Assembly (NCBI GenBank): GCA_963576565.1
Contig: OY755038.1
Coordinates: forward strand, 206,557,013 to 206,621,012
Length of the DNA stretch: 64,000 nucleotides
Direction: 5' to 3'
Source of the DNA: Aspidapion aeneum
Lineage: Eukaryota > Arthropoda > Insecta > Coleoptera > Brentidae
The notes beneath the pieces were generated by a model that saw only the letters and a program-made list of their open reading frames with translations, did no database searches and was not told the DNA's origin. A program made the translations under genes and the position numbers. Shown here piece by piece: positions 13,740-25,364 of this stretch. Each line of letters opens with the position of its first letter. Position 1 is the stretch's first letter.

Positions 13740-15230
13740 TGTGCTTGCAACATTGTCGTTTATACACCTGAAATAATAGCATGACAAATGCAGAACAAAT
13801 ACCGAGTCAGGGCCAGAACCAGAACTAAGGGAACTCTGGGCTAACCAATACTTGGGAAAATGAAAGACTTTCATTGAATATTAGCAATTAAAATGGTTCA
13901 ATCCATATACTGACTACTGAGAAAAACATCGTTAGAGATGTAACAGTCTTAAACAGCTTTACAACAAGCAGTGATCACAGGCTGGTCAGATCAAAAATCT
14001 GCATTGATAGCAATTTCGAAATGAAACGAAAAATTAATAATAACAATGAACAACTTGATACGAATAATCTTACACAAAATAAAGCTATATACAAAGAAAT
14101 ACTAAAGGAACAGCTAACCCAAAACGTAAGAAACGAAAATGAAAATTTTGATGAAATAAATGATACGCTGACAGGAGTTATGACCAAAGTATGAAAAGAT
14201 ATCGCAAAAAAGATAAAAATACAGAAAATTGTGTATCAGAAGAAATATATACACTGATGGAAAAAAGGCGGAACCTGGACAAAGATGGAAAAAGAACATC
14301 GATAGAATACACAGATATAAATAAAACTATAAGAAAAATGATAAAAGAAAGAGCCAAGAAATAAAAGTGTTATAGAAAATAATACAAATATGAAATGTCT
14401 AAAGCCGACTCTAGGTAGATATGAAATAATTAAAATAAGTGATATGAACGGCATAGAAATTAACGTTAAAGAGGAAGTTATAAATATCACACAACTATTC
14501 TATACAGAATTATAACAAACAAAAAGGGAACCATCGCGAGAAACCATGAAGAAACTTCAAACAAAATAGAGAACATAAAATCAGAACTACAACCTGAAAT
14601 AAGCAAAGCGGAAATAAAGAGAGCATTAATGAAAATGAAAAATCACCTGAAAAAGAAAGAGTAACGGCAGAGATGCTCAAGTACGGTGGTAAAGCTGTAG
14701 TTAATACCCTTTATATTCTGAAGAAAATACTAAAAGAAAAAATAATGCCAACAAGCTGGAAAGAATCTATAACCATTATTCTACACAGCAAAGGCGAAAG
14801 AGCAGACCTTAAGAACTATCGACGTATAACACTCCTTAATGTAACTTATAAGCTGTTTACGAAAATATTAACAGAGACTAACAACAAAATTTGACGGATA
14901 TCAATCAAAAGAACAAGCAGGCTTCAGAACAGGTTTCAGTACAGTTGAACACCTATTAACCATGAAAATCTTAATAGAACGAGCCAAGGAATACAACATT
15001 CCACTATATATATTGCGTTTATAGAATTTGAAAAAGCTTTCGATAGCATTTAGCTATGGGCAGTAAAAGCATCTTTAATGAATAGCCGAATAAATCACAG
15101 ATACACAGCCTTAATAGCCAATATTTATAGCGAGCAACTACATCAATCAAAATCCACGAAGGAACCAAGCCAATCCTCAAGGAAGAGGTGATAGATAGGG
15201 TGACACAATATTACCAGGCTAATTCTAATC
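13740..15230 (+). pseudogene. RTE-like non-LTR retrotransposon remnant (endonuclease C-terminus and reverse transcriptase)
   Basis: The + strand, with several frameshifts and stops, follows a known insect endonuclease-RT order. The end of an endonuclease (VLNSFTTSSDHRLVRSKI, about 13945-14000, SDH active-site motif) is followed by a Lys/Glu/Asn-rich linker. RT block 0-1 follows: SWKESITIILHSKGERADLK then NYRRITLLNVTYKLFTKIL, 14755-14870. Then EQAGFRTGFSTVEHLL (14908-14955) and motif A as IEFEKAFDSI (about 15025-15050; usual form FIDFEKAFDSI). The continuation NSRINHRYTALIANIY is readable to about 15140. The YADD catalytic motif was not found, so the copy is 3' truncated or too decayed. Dead element; RTE clade is the likely but not certain placement. 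Confidence 0.85.
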
Positions 15231-16439
15231 AAAACTCATGTTGAAATACCAAAAACTACACAAACTGGGAAATTATTCTTGCAAAGTTATTATAACTAAT
15301 TCTGAAGGAATACAAAACCCTATAAAATATGGCCTCTTAAATATTTTATAAAGGATATTTTAAGACAAAAAGTTTTATTTTATTTGTCGAAGATAGTGTG
15401 TGCAGCCTTAGACACTGGAGTTTCCCGCCATAATATTTCTTATCACATGACAAGCGAAAAATGCCACTCCAACCCGACTGTTAAAAATAGCCAGGCTTAT
15501 CCAGGCGCTTGGCCTTTTTAAAAGATGACCCCTTTCACAGAAAAGTTTTTCCCGTCAGGTAGTTTCATTAAAAATATATCTCATCAAAATTGCAGGCGGC
15601 CATGTCGCGAGAAAAATGATCACGTATGCTTTTATTTTGTTCTTCCTCAAAAAAAATATTTCGTTTTTTACCTTTCTTTATGGATCGTAACGCGCTGGTA
15701 ACGCTACGGCTAGCGCATTGTTAAAAAAAACTTGATAAGAAGTGGTGAAATTTGGCCTTATTCAAAAATGCCATATAAAAAAACTGTAATAAAATTTGAA
15801 GTGTGAAACCCATTGTTAAAGGGTGCAGGTAGTACTTGTCGGTAGCCTCTGTTCAGCCTTACAAGAAGGGATTAGTCACGTATCTCCAGATTAGGTTCGT
15901 TCGATACTTTTACTTAAAGACATTAGAATACTATCAATTTTTTATTAAAAATGATAAATTAGAGATAAAAACAAAAAACTCTAAAGAAGGAAAAACTGCA
16001 AAAAAATTAAACAGAAAACAAGTAAAAAATTTTGTAGAAGGGAAAAAGGACAATTTTATCATGAGATTTATATGTTACCTCGTGATAAAATTGTCTTGTT
16101 TCCCGTGATGTATATATTATTAATTTTTTGGCCGCCATTTAGAAAAAAATTATGTTTCTACGATTATGGTTTTCTCATAAACAGACACGACACTAAGTAC
16201 CTAATGTATAAAACGGTAACTATTATTAAATATTTTCATGCGTTTTTTTGCCTACACTTGTATTAATCCATAATTTTAAGATTAAAATCAAGTGGATTTT
16301 GGGTTTTTAATTTATATTAGGTTCTGTATAAAGCAGCGATTTTAAGTAAATTTATGCGTATTTTGTGGCCACCCTGTACATATTCTGGAAAAATCTTGAA
16401 AACAAAACAAATGTCGCAAGTATCAACAATTACACACCA
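15231..16439. other. Intronic sequence without a recognised gene
   Basis: Mostly AT-rich. The open frames at 15836-16108 and 16072-16266 have Lys/Asn/Phe-rich compositional proteins with no recognisable motif and are not called as genes. The string caccctgtacatatt near 16371 is another common insect repeat end. Confidence 0.4.
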
Positions 16440-16800
16440 CATAAAAAAATGGATCCGTGATGAACCTTCCTAGTCCGTTTGCACACTCCAAGTGAACTCC
16501 ACGCTATATCAGCCTTGAAAACTGTTTTTATAAATATCTTGGAAACGGAAGGTCCTACGAAGTTTTTCGTAATAATATAAATTATTAAGGAAAACGTGTT
16601 CTACTATATTCCGAAAACCGCATATTCATGCGGTGCTCCCTTAAAAAAGTTGGTATATTTTCATTTACGTTAATGGATCCTGTCCAAAATCTAATCAATA
16701 TTTTACCAGAAAATTTTATGAAAATCGGTTCAGCGGCGTAGGTGCTATCGTCAGCCGGACAGACATATACACACACACGGACAGACAAGTAACACATTTT
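16440..16800. repeat. Dispersed repeat, copy 1 (inverted copy at 49670-50065)
   Basis: Shares many blocks with 49670-50065 in the opposite orientation: the ggatccgtgatgaac/ttcc region, aagtgaactcca, atatcagccttgaaaactgt, catattcatgcggtgctc, gaaaatcggttcagcggcg and a terminal acacacac/gtgtgtgt run. It looks like one end of a dispersed transposon, class unknown. Confidence 0.7.
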
Positions 16801-16897
16801 CGGCGTTATCTGAAAAAATATTTTTTCGTCAAAAATAATACTTTCTCTATCCCTTGCTGCGCGCGCTAGAAAGGTAACTAGTTAGATAGTTTTTTTG

Positions 16898-18013
16898 GGT
16901 AGGGAACAATTCGCCGCGGCCGATTCGCCGCAGCCGATTCGCCGCGGGGACAATTTGCCGCGAGATTTTTTATTTTATGATGTAATTGGCAATTGTTTAA
17001 ACAGTTTTATTTAGCTTGACTTCATATAATATATTTATTTATTTGTTTGATCATAACTTTTTTGAAACTTTTCCAACTAGGTATTTGGGGTTAGTATACA
17101 ATTCAACAATTTTTTTCTATTAGAAAAATAAATAAAATGGCGGATCCAAAATGGCGGATTTTCCCATTTATGAACCGATTTGCATCAAACTCGGACCTTT
17201 GCGATCTTTCAGGTCGCTGATTATTATTTTGAACTTAATTTTAAAAAATCAAAATGGCGGTTCCATAATGGCACACTTTCTTATTTATAAACCGATTTGC
17301 CTCAAACTTGAAGCATCGCGGCGCCTAAGGTTACTCAATATAATTTTCGATTTAAATTTTAAAACCTGAAAATGGCGGATTCCTCGGGGCCTAGCCCCCT
17401 CCCCCCAAGCCTAAGATTTTTTTAGATATTTTTCACATATTTCATGAATAAAAAGATTAAAGAGTATAAAATTCCCCATCATGAAACTTCGCCCGCCTTC
17501 CCCGCACAGAAATCAGCCCCCCCTCCCAATTTTGAGGCAAATCAGTTTATAAACAAGAAAGTGCGCCATTGTGGAACTGCCATTTTGATTTTTTTAAATT
17601 TTAGTTAAAAATAATAATCAGCGACCTGAAAGATCTCAAAGTTCCAAGTTTGATGCAAATCGGTTCAAATATGGGAAAATCCGTCATTTTAATTTTTTTT
17701 AATTTAAGTAAAAAATTGTATTAAGGTACCCTAAGCGCCGGGATGTTTCAAGTTTGAGGCAAATCGGTTCATAAATAGGAAAATCCGCCATTTTATTTAT
17801 TTGTCTAACAAAAAAATGTTGAATTGTATTATACTAACCACCAAATAACTAGTTGGAAAAGTTTGAAAAAGTTAAGATCAAACAAATAAACAAATATATT
17901 ATATGAAGTCAAATTGTCCCCGCGGCGAATCGGCCGGCGGCGAATTGTCCCGCAGCAAATCGGCCGCGGCGAATCGGCTGCCGCGAATCGGCCGCGGCGA
18001 ATGTCCCATCCCC
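16898..18013. mobile_element. Foldback transposon with GC-rich minisatellite ends and 10-bp target duplication
   Basis: 1,116 bp flanked by the exact repeat agtttttttg (16888-16897 and 18014-18023). Ends ggtagggaacaattcgccgc and ggcgaatgtcccatcccc are inverted. Each end carries a GC-rich minisatellite of gattcgccgcggcc-like units (16905-16965 and, complemented, 17920-18003). Inside, long arms (gtttgatcataac/gttaagatcaaac; aaaatggcggat/atccgccatttt) pair around a centre near 17450. The internal aatggcgg unit with an aaccgatttgc block occurs about twice per arm. The long TIR and 10-bp duplication suggest a MULE-like element. No transposase. Confidence 0.85.
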
Positions 18014-18029
18014 AGTTTTTTTGTACCAA

Positions 18030-20230
18030 GGGAACCACCCCCCTACAAAAATGTGGTTTTTGATAGTTTTTTGCTAATAACTCGAAATCAGTACGTTAGT
18101 ACCCTCTGACGGCAGTGGTGCACGTTACATTAGCGTACGGAAAAAGGGAAATTTTTTTAAAATATTTGTTTTAAATATTTTATCTTTATCATAATTTTTT
18201 TCTCAAAAAAATATTTTTGGTTAAAAGCCGTAATGGTATACAGTTAAATACTTGAAATAAAAATAAATGTGTTTGTAGAAATCCTTAAATCAAACAAAAA
18301 TGTTAAACATTCATTTTAGGTGAGTAGAAAATTATTTTTGGTTAGTAGATAGTTTAAGTTGTGCTACGTATTTTTACGTAAAACTGCACGTTAAGCGCTC
18401 TACGTTTTGTTCCAAATTTGAGTTTAAGTTGAATGTTTTTACGTTACCATAACAAGTCTACTAAATAGCAGAGAATATGGAATTCGGCACTGTGTTTTTT
18501 TGATATTACAATTTTGTTTTTTGTCTTTTCAACTATAGTAGGAATATATTTGCAAAGAATCGCTTATACTGGAAGCGGAAATTATCGTCTAGGCCTCATT
18601 TCTCGATCGGTTAATCAACCAATTCTATTCTTTGGTAAAGTTAAGGTGCCCGCAGACTGCCGTAAGCTAACGTGGCCTTGACGACGGTGTGACGAAGTGC
18701 GCTTGCGTAACTGTCAAATCTCATGCTTACGTAAAAATACGTAGCACGACTTAAACTATCTAGTAATAACTTAAAACTGACTGTTTCTAGTTAACCTTCT
18801 TTAAAGTGGGGGTGGGGGTATCCTCCCTCTCACCCCCCTCAAAAGTGCTCTCTTACAGTATTTTCCCAATTATTTGCAAACTTTTAACTTGGCAAAAAAG
18901 AACTAAGTAACAATTATTGAAGCTGATGAAAAGTACGCTCTAAAGATGTGTAACACGCCCCCCTTACATCAGCGGCGCACCGTTTATAGGCATTTAAATA
19001 AATGAGAAGTGTGGAAGAAACTATACTTTTTTAATTTTCTTAAATTTTACTGTCCCACATGTCTGGTTTTAAAATTTATTTTTAAAGCCGAAGAAATTTC
19101 CTTTTTAACGATGTACATTACTCCCCCCCTCAACGAAGCAGTAGATCTTGCATAGACGCCCCAAACATGGTCTAATTTGATATATCAAGTAATAAAAAAT
19201 CTCTTAAAAAACTTTTAGGGGGGAACCACCTCCCACCCAGAGTGGGCGGATGGTTCCCCCCGAGGTTCCCCCTCGTTATATTTTCGGGGAAGTATACTGT
19301 ATATTCATGCCAAGTGTGTTGCTTCTCTCATTGAACGCAGTGTGTGTATTAGTACTGTTCCAACATGGTTGTCTTAAATGAACATTCTAGTGTATACCAA
19401 ATTTGACCTTTTTTGGTGCGTCTATGCTAGATCTACCGCTGCCTTGAGGGGGGAGTGATATACATCGTTGGAAAGGAAATTTCTGCAGCTTTAAAAAGTT
19501 GCCAGACATGTGGGACAATAAAATTCAAGAAAATTTAAAAAAATTGTTTTTTCCACACTTCTCATTTATTTAAATGCCTATAAAAGGTGCGCCACTGATG
19601 TAAGGGGGCGTGTTATACATCGTTAGTGAGGACTTTTGGTCAGCCTCAATAACTATTACTTAGTTGTTTTTGGCCAAGTTAAAAGTTTGCAAATAATTAG
19701 AAAAATACTGTAAAAGATCACTTTTGAGGGGGCGAGAGTGGGGATGCCCCCTCCCCCCAATTTAAATGAATTCGACTCGAAAAATTAAGTTTTAAATTAA
19801 TAATAATCAAAAATATTATTTTACTCACCTTGAGTTTTATTTACTGAGTTACCAAAATAAATGTTCAAAATTTTTGATGGATTTAAGGATTTCTACAAAC
19901 ACATATATTTTTATTTCAAGGCGGCTACTTTAAGAAGTTATGTCTAACCTATTAAAATATATTTAAAAATACTTTTAAAAAAACAATGTGTTAAGGATAC
20001 AAAAAGGAAAATAAAAAAACATATTTTCCCCTTTTTTCGTAGGCCCATGGAACGTGCACCACTGCCTTTAGAGAGTACTAACTAAGGTACATGGTTAAAA
20101 AGGAAATTTTATCTGCTTGCTTAATGATCTTAAAAAATATTTTTAGAAAAGTTGACCATTTTCAAGTTATTAGCAAAAAACGGTCAAAGACACGTTTAAG
20201 GGGGGAACCACCCCCCTGCCAGGGTTGGGG
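18030..20230. mobile_element. 2.2-kb foldback element built from about 1-kb inverted arms
   Basis: Very large imperfect palindrome centred near 19260. Left blocks: gcagtggtgcacgtt (18111), tgtgtttgtagaaatcctta (18269), cccccctcaaaagtg (18833), catttaaataaatgagaagt (18990), actgtcccacatgtctgg (19047). Their reverse complements lie on the right near 20053, 19890, 19720, 19565 and 19505. The centre (19218-19345: gggaaccacc, then ccaagtgtgttgcttct) is repeated directly at the right edge (20197-20313). A partial gggaaccaccccc copy lies at the left edge (18040). There are therefore three boundary units and two arms. A younger MITE sits in the left arm at 18348-18760. No transposase detected. Confidence 0.85.
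18348..18760. mobile_element. 413-bp MITE nested in the foldback element
   Basis: TIRs of 34 bp with about one mismatch: gatagtttaagttgtgctac at 18348, and the reverse complement of the right end starting gatagtttaagtcgtgctac, both followed by gtatttttacgtaa. Flanked by the 5-bp direct repeat tagta (18343-18347, 18761-18765). The right arm of the host foldback lacks this segment, so the insertion is younger than the foldback. No coding sequence. Confidence 0.85.
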
Positions 20231-20738
20231 GGGTTGTTCCCTTTCGTAAAATGTTCGGGCGAGTCTTATGTCTACCCATACCAAGTGTGTTGCTTCTATC
20301 ATTAAACGCAGTATCGGACCCCGTAGGGCCTGAACTACTATAAGACATTTAAATTATTGAAAAAATCACCGTATAAATATACCAACACATGTGCCGTAAG
20401 AAAACTGCGGGGCTCCTTAAAAAAAAATTTCTGCTAATATAAAGAATAAACATATCGATATGCCTATAAGAAAATTTGTTCTCATGAATTTCCGTCACAT
20501 TTCAAAATATTTGTTTATTGCGTAAAAAAGAATAAAGCCCGAGTCTGCCAAAGCTTTATTAAAGTACACGTTTCAGCACTAAAAGCGTACACAGCGCCAA
20601 AAGCGAGTATTTTTAAATTAAATTGATATAAATTGAAAGAGAGAATTTGAGAGCTTTAACTTTTTGACGAATTAAGCGATATTGCGCTTTCGAAGAACTG
20701 TGTGATTGTTAATTTTGCAGCATGGTAAATATGGTGTA

Positions 20739-21347
20739 CAGTAAAACCTCTCCTTGCGGACACCTCTGTTAAGCGGACACTCCCTTTAGGCGGACACATT
20801 TTTTGGAACCACGCTTTTCTCTATTTCTTTACATGTAAAATTCACTCCTATAACCGGACGCGGACAATTTTTTTTGGTGAAAAAATTCTGAAACCTGCCT
20901 TAACCGGACGCGAACCTCTGAAAACGGGACGGAGCGTTGCATCTCATGGCCATAAATATTATGTAGTATGTTGGCAACAACGCATTTTGCAGCCAGGGAA
21001 TTACCTCTTTTTGTTTTAATGCGAAGACTAAATACTTCTCTCGTATATACATCATATTTTGTTCGGCGGGACTGTATTTTTAATTTTTATTGTTCAGTTG
21101 GGTAGTAATAGATCTCTGTGAAGTGGCGCCTAGTAAAAAACTTCTTAGTTTACGTGAAAAAATGGAAGTTGTTAACGTTTCGGAGAAGGAACATCTATCA
21201 GCACAAAAGATCGCTGAAAAATTTAATATCAGAAAAACTCAAGCCGCAGAAATTGTTAATAAATATATATTAAAATTTCGCAGTTCCCTCTCATAAGCGG
21301 ACAAAATCGACGGAACCGTGAGTGTCCGCTTATGGGAGGTTTCACTG
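20739..21347 (+). mobile_element. Tigger/pogo-type element, internally deleted, TA target site
   Basis: 609 bp. The left end cagtaaaacctctccttgcg and the reverse complement of the right end, cagtgaaacctcccataagc, share a TIR that runs on to gcggacac, with TA on both sides (20737-20738, 21348-21349). The subterminal aagcggacac repeats are typical of Tigger ends. The interior keeps only the N-terminal part of a transposase (next entry), so it is non-autonomous. Confidence 0.9.
21126..21296 (+). pseudogene. Tigger transposase N-terminal HTH fragment
   Basis: The open frame reads KKLLSLREKMEVVNVSEK then SAQKIAEKFNIRKTQAAEI. This matches the first helix-turn-helix of the CENP-B-like DNA-binding domain of Tigger/pogo transposases, which binds the element ends. 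It stops at 21294-21296, directly inside the right TIR region, so the second HTH and the DDE catalytic domain have been lost by internal deletion. The Met at 21090 gives extra residues that do not look like the family; the true start is unknown. Confidence 0.8.
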
Positions 21348-21369
21348 TATATAGAAATTCCATATTTTT

Positions 21370-22490
21370 AGGGGGGTTCAGGTATTTCTAGAAGTTATAG
21401 AAATAAACTGACCCCCCCCCCCCTTGCAAGCCTCGATTTTTAAAAGATGCATTTTGATATAGTAAGCCATTTTAAGGCTTTCCCGTAGTTTTTGAAAAGT
21501 TTGCATTTAGGAGGTAGGAGGTCTAACATTTTTTTATGTAGAAAAATTTATTTCTGTGGAAAAGTTTGCATTTAGGAGGTAGGAGGTCTAACATTTTTTT
21601 ATGTAGAAAAATTTATTTCTGTGTAAATTGTTTTTTTATAGTTTATATTATAGCAAACCAACTGTAGAAGTCAAATTTTATGGTTTACTTTTAGATATTA
21701 CATAAAGTTGATATTTTACTATGGAATGACATTTTTTTGTGTAAAATTTCCTTTTAAAATGACGGTCGCACTCAATATTTTTTTTATTGATGTATTGTTA
21801 CCTCATTACTTTTGATAAGTTTTTTAATTCAATAATTTTAAAATATTGTGAACCTAGTTAACAAATTAAAAGTTTAAAATAAAAATAAATAATATAAAAA
21901 ATACAACGAATATAAATAATTAAGGGGGTCGTTCCATACAGAAATATGTTTATGTAGTAGGGACTTATCGCAATAAATGCACGCAATAATGGCAGGCACT
22001 ATTTAGACAGTTTTACATTATAAGAACAGCTGTCTTCTTTGAAAATAAGGCCTTTGTGTATTATAAGAACCGGAATTAATAGTGCCGCCTTTATTAAATG
22101 AAAATAAACGACTGGATTTATAAATTTGACTTGGGTATGTCAATTTTGAAAGATCAACTGATAGTTTTTAATGCAAAACTATCAGAATGGTGCCTGACAC
22201 TATTACTGACTGGTTTATTGCAATAAGTGCCTAATATCTCCAAAATTAAAAGTGACAAATTAAATTTAAGTGGACAGTAGGATTCTTTAAAAAAAACTAT
22301 TTAATAAAATAGTCATAAAAAATTAAATTTTTATAAATAAAAAAGATATAGGCCTCCTTTCTAAATGCAGACTGCAAAAAAACCGCCGTAACTTAAAAAC
22401 GGCTTGCTATATCAAAATGTGATTTTTACTTTCTTTTGAAAATTAAGCCTCTTTTTTTATCTCCGTTAAACATCTGGAACCCCACCAAAA
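21370..22490. mobile_element. Foldback element with nested MITE and a 65-bp tandem duplication
   Basis: Arms at about 21425-21530 and 22335-22450 are inverted copies: aagcctcgatttttaaaaga on the left with ttgaaaattaagcct on the right, and cattttgatatagtaagcc with ggcttgctatatcaaaatg. The outer edges ggggttcaggt and ctggaacccca also pair. A 65-bp unit beginning gaaaagtttgcatttaggag is duplicated in tandem at 21494-21558 and 21559-21623, almost identical. The middle holds the MITE at 21958-22233. Confidence 0.75.
21958..22233. mobile_element. MITE with tagggacttattgcaataaa ends
   Basis: Left end tagggacttatcgcaataaa and right end tttattgcaataagtgccta are inverted. A second member of the family, with the same TIR core, lies at 48141-48418. 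No coding sequence; a target duplication could not be fixed. Confidence 0.75.
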
Positions 22491-22979
22491 ACCTTAAATT
22501 TGGGACAGCCAATACAAACGGATTCAAAAATGATGTCACAACTTAAATGGGGACAAATTTAACCCAACTTGGCAACAATGCATCTTATTCAACAAAATTA
22601 GGTAGGACGCCATCTCTTCCCTTCCTTACCTTGGGTAGGTCATATCGTACTACATTTTTTAAATCTAGAAAAATTAATGTGACATTATTTTTAAGTCCGT
22701 CTTTACAATATTCATATAAGAAAAATAGTCATGCCGGAAATAAAAATTTTTGTTCCAGGTATAAAATAAACAATCACTTATTTATCTTGTTCTTATCTTG
22801 TTCTTATCGAGTTATGTAGTTTCACAATTGGATTATAAAGTTTTTAGTATTTTTATTTACCCCTTTACCGATGAGTTTTTAAATGGATGAGTTTCTAACA
22901 AAATTTTGTATTGCCCTATAAATAGATGATAGTTAATATTGAAATAATGGTATAAGTATTAAAAATGATTTTTTTGCAG
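22491..22979. other. Intronic sequence just before the second hnRNP K exon
   Basis: No recognised element. The open frame at 22547-22819 shows no family motif. The last bases (gatttttttgcag) form a normal 3' splice site. Confidence 0.45.
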
Positions 22980-23052
22980 GTTGCTCAACCTGTCCTCGGA
23001 CATAGATAGCGTCTGCAACATAGTGTTGGATGTCATGCCAAATTTGGAACAG
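22980..23052 (+). CDS. HNRNPK: hnRNP K homologue, internal exon: KH1 end to KH1-KH2 linker
   Basis: 73 nt. The first base g completes the Arg codon begun at 2109-2110. The exon then encodes 24 residues beginning LLNLSSDIDSVCNIV and continuing LDVMPNLEQ. In hnRNP K proteins this is the final strand and helix of KH1 (pattern ER.L.(I/L)S(A/S)D.(D/E)), followed by the linker ending in NLE. The acceptor tttttttgcag|g is strong; the donor is cag|gtttgt. It ends in phase 0, as required by the exon at 37411. Too short for ordinary ORF finding. Read together with its two neighbours it gives uninterrupted hnRNP K sequence, which is the main reason for confidence. Confidence 0.92.
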
Positions 23053-23216
23053 GTTTGTATTTTTTTAAATTAAATTAGGCGCACTAGATTCACCCGTCGT
23101 TTTTTTACTGAGCGGGTTACATATAGCGCGGAATGTTTTAGATTGCAGCATGCAGCTACCCTGGGATGCAATGTTCCACTTATAACTTGTAAAAACACAG
23201 ATACGTACGTCTGGAA

Positions 23217-25167
23217 TAGGGTTGCAACCGTACTATATTATATACTATTGTACTATATTTCGGATCTGCGTACTATTATACTGTTGAAAATATATGGATG
23301 ATTCTACCAAAAGTGGGCTATATGGATATCATTTTTGGTCATTGCCTTTAAATAACAGTACAGCACAGTAAATAATTTTGTTTTGTTAAATTTATGTAAC
23401 TAATTAGGTATAAGCTAAGAAACATTTATTTTCTCGAATTTTAGGAATTATTGCATACAAATTCCAGAGGGATGAGTACCAGAGGAATGAGTTTTTTAAT
23501 GGTGTTCCAATTTAAATCAAAATCTATTTAGACTACTTAACTTAAGTTTTATATAAACAAAGTTCCTATACTTATAATTTTAAAACAATCAACAACAAAA
23601 TTATACTATTGATATCAGTCGAATATTTACTTACCAGCAGAATGATAATTGAAGCGTTCCTTTTTGATTTCTCCGAAAAAAAAACTAATTTTCTGCCGAA
23701 AATAAAGTTGACATTATCTGTCACAACTTGTCACCCTCACAAGTAAATTAGATATCCAGGGCGGTCTCTTTCTCTAGAAATTAACCGGGATATTCACAAA
23801 TATTGTGTTATTAAAAATGGAGCACGTTTAAAATTCTAAAATTTTCCGGGAAGATGTAAATTCGGATTTTCAAAAATATGACTACAAACTTAAGTTTTAT
23901 CAATTTTTTGATAAATAGTTAAGACTTGGTTAAATATTATTTATTAGGATATTTTTTTCAATCTGACTTTTTAATATTTGGTTTGGGACTACACCAGAGG
24001 AATGAGGTATTTATTTGCTTTGTAATAAAAAAAATTATAAACTTGCAATTTCTTTTATACATTAAACTCAACGGCTCCATAAAGAAAACATTTCGTTTTA
24101 AATCTTATAACTAAAACTATGCTTCATTTGCAGTCTGTGTTTGAAAAATATGCATTCCCACTCCACAGCACCATTTTTGTAGAATCATCCATATATAGTA
24201 CGCAAAAATACTATATTTTACTTGAATCTTGATTAGGTCTATATTTTGCAAGGCCGAGACTAAAATGAGACAAATCCCTTAATTTCTGAACGTACCGATA
24301 TGCCTATAACTGAACGCGCCTTTTGACAAATAAAATCTCTTAGATGTCTTTAATATTATGTCAACCTTAAAGTCAGCGCTAGAACAGCGCAAAAAAATAC
24401 TGTTTCTTTGGTTATAAAACAAAAAAAAATTAAATCGTTAGAAGCTAAATCCGCCATAGGCCATAGACAGTGATAAAATTAACCGAAATTTTTTACTTTT
24501 CATTGAAAAATGTCTGGAATATCTTAATACCTGTGGTTTAATTTTCATAAAAGCAATTCGTTATTTAAAATCCAAAAATTAAACTTAAAACAAAAGGTTT
24601 CATTTGATGAATGTGAGACAATTATAGAAGTTCTAAATTTACGAGAAAGGATGAATATTAATATGGACGAACTTAACGCTGAAATAACAGTGTTAAACGA
24701 AATCTATGCAAAAAACAAAAGATTGCAGTGAATTCACCAATAAACATACAGGTCAAAAATGGCAGAATATTTTTAAATATTCCGGAAATAATTAACCAAA
24801 TTTACTTAAAATGACTTTATTCCTGCCCTCTATTCATGCAACATCGACGTTTACAGTTTACGTTTTTTCAATTATGAATTTGAAGTGGTGGGAGGAAAAA
24901 TTTGAGCAAGTATTTTATTGATAAAAAATGAGTTTTTGGTCTACGTTAATTTAAATTTTACATGTGATAAAGCATATTATGATACTTTTATCTCAAACAA
25001 AAAATTTGGGAAAAGATGGAAGATGTATCAAAAAATATAGTTTTTGCAAGAATAAATAAGTAGAAATTATGCCAAACGTAACTTTGCCTTGCCTTTTTTT
25101 CCCATAATTTTTTTTTGTTTTATATTGAAAAATACTATATTTATCTTAAAAAAAGTTGGCAACCCTA
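23217..25167 (+). mobile_element. Decayed hAT element with transposase remnant
   Basis: 1,951 bp. Ends tagggttgcaac and gttggcaaccccta-like text (gttggcaaccctag at 25155) are inverted. The flanks gtctggaa (23209-23216) and gtctgggt (25168-25175) agree at 6 of 8 positions, fitting an old 8-bp hAT duplication. Inner inverted blocks near 23295 and 24185 (tatggatgattctac and its complement) are further subterminal repeats. It carries the C-terminus of a hAT transposase (next entry). Confidence 0.8.
24597..24950 (+). pseudogene. hAT transposase C-terminal (dimerisation) fragment
   Basis: The frame at 24597-24731 reads SFDECETIIEVLNL then MDELNAEITVLNEIY, ending at a stop. After a frameshift, KMTLFLPSIHATSTFTVYVF then SIMNLKWWEEKFEQV follows (about 24805-24915). 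The second block resembles the hAT C-terminal dimerisation motif (usual pattern LPhSnAxxERvFSxmNxxk..R), with several changed residues. One stop lies between the blocks and the catalytic core upstream is not readable. It is inactive. The family call rests on this motif plus the hAT-like ends of the surrounding element. Confidence 0.7.
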
Positions 25168-25364
25168 GTCTGGGTTGCTGCCTTAAGTAGGTTGGAAACC
25201 GACCTAAAAAAATCCGTTCTTTCTCTTTTCTGTCCTCGAGCATCATACAAACACATAGTATGAAATTAATGAAAACACAGAAGTGTCCAAATGAGTCTTT
25301 TTGTCCCCACAGTATTTATTTTTTGAGTAGACTATTTTCTCACTAAAACAAAAAGGCAAAAAAA

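Noticed and set aside
13975..14490. - strand hydrophobic open frames of 61-84 codons, possible membrane proteins
   Set aside because: Antisense of a Lys/Glu/Asn-rich LINE linker on the + strand, which yields Phe/Leu/Ser-rich frames on the other strand.
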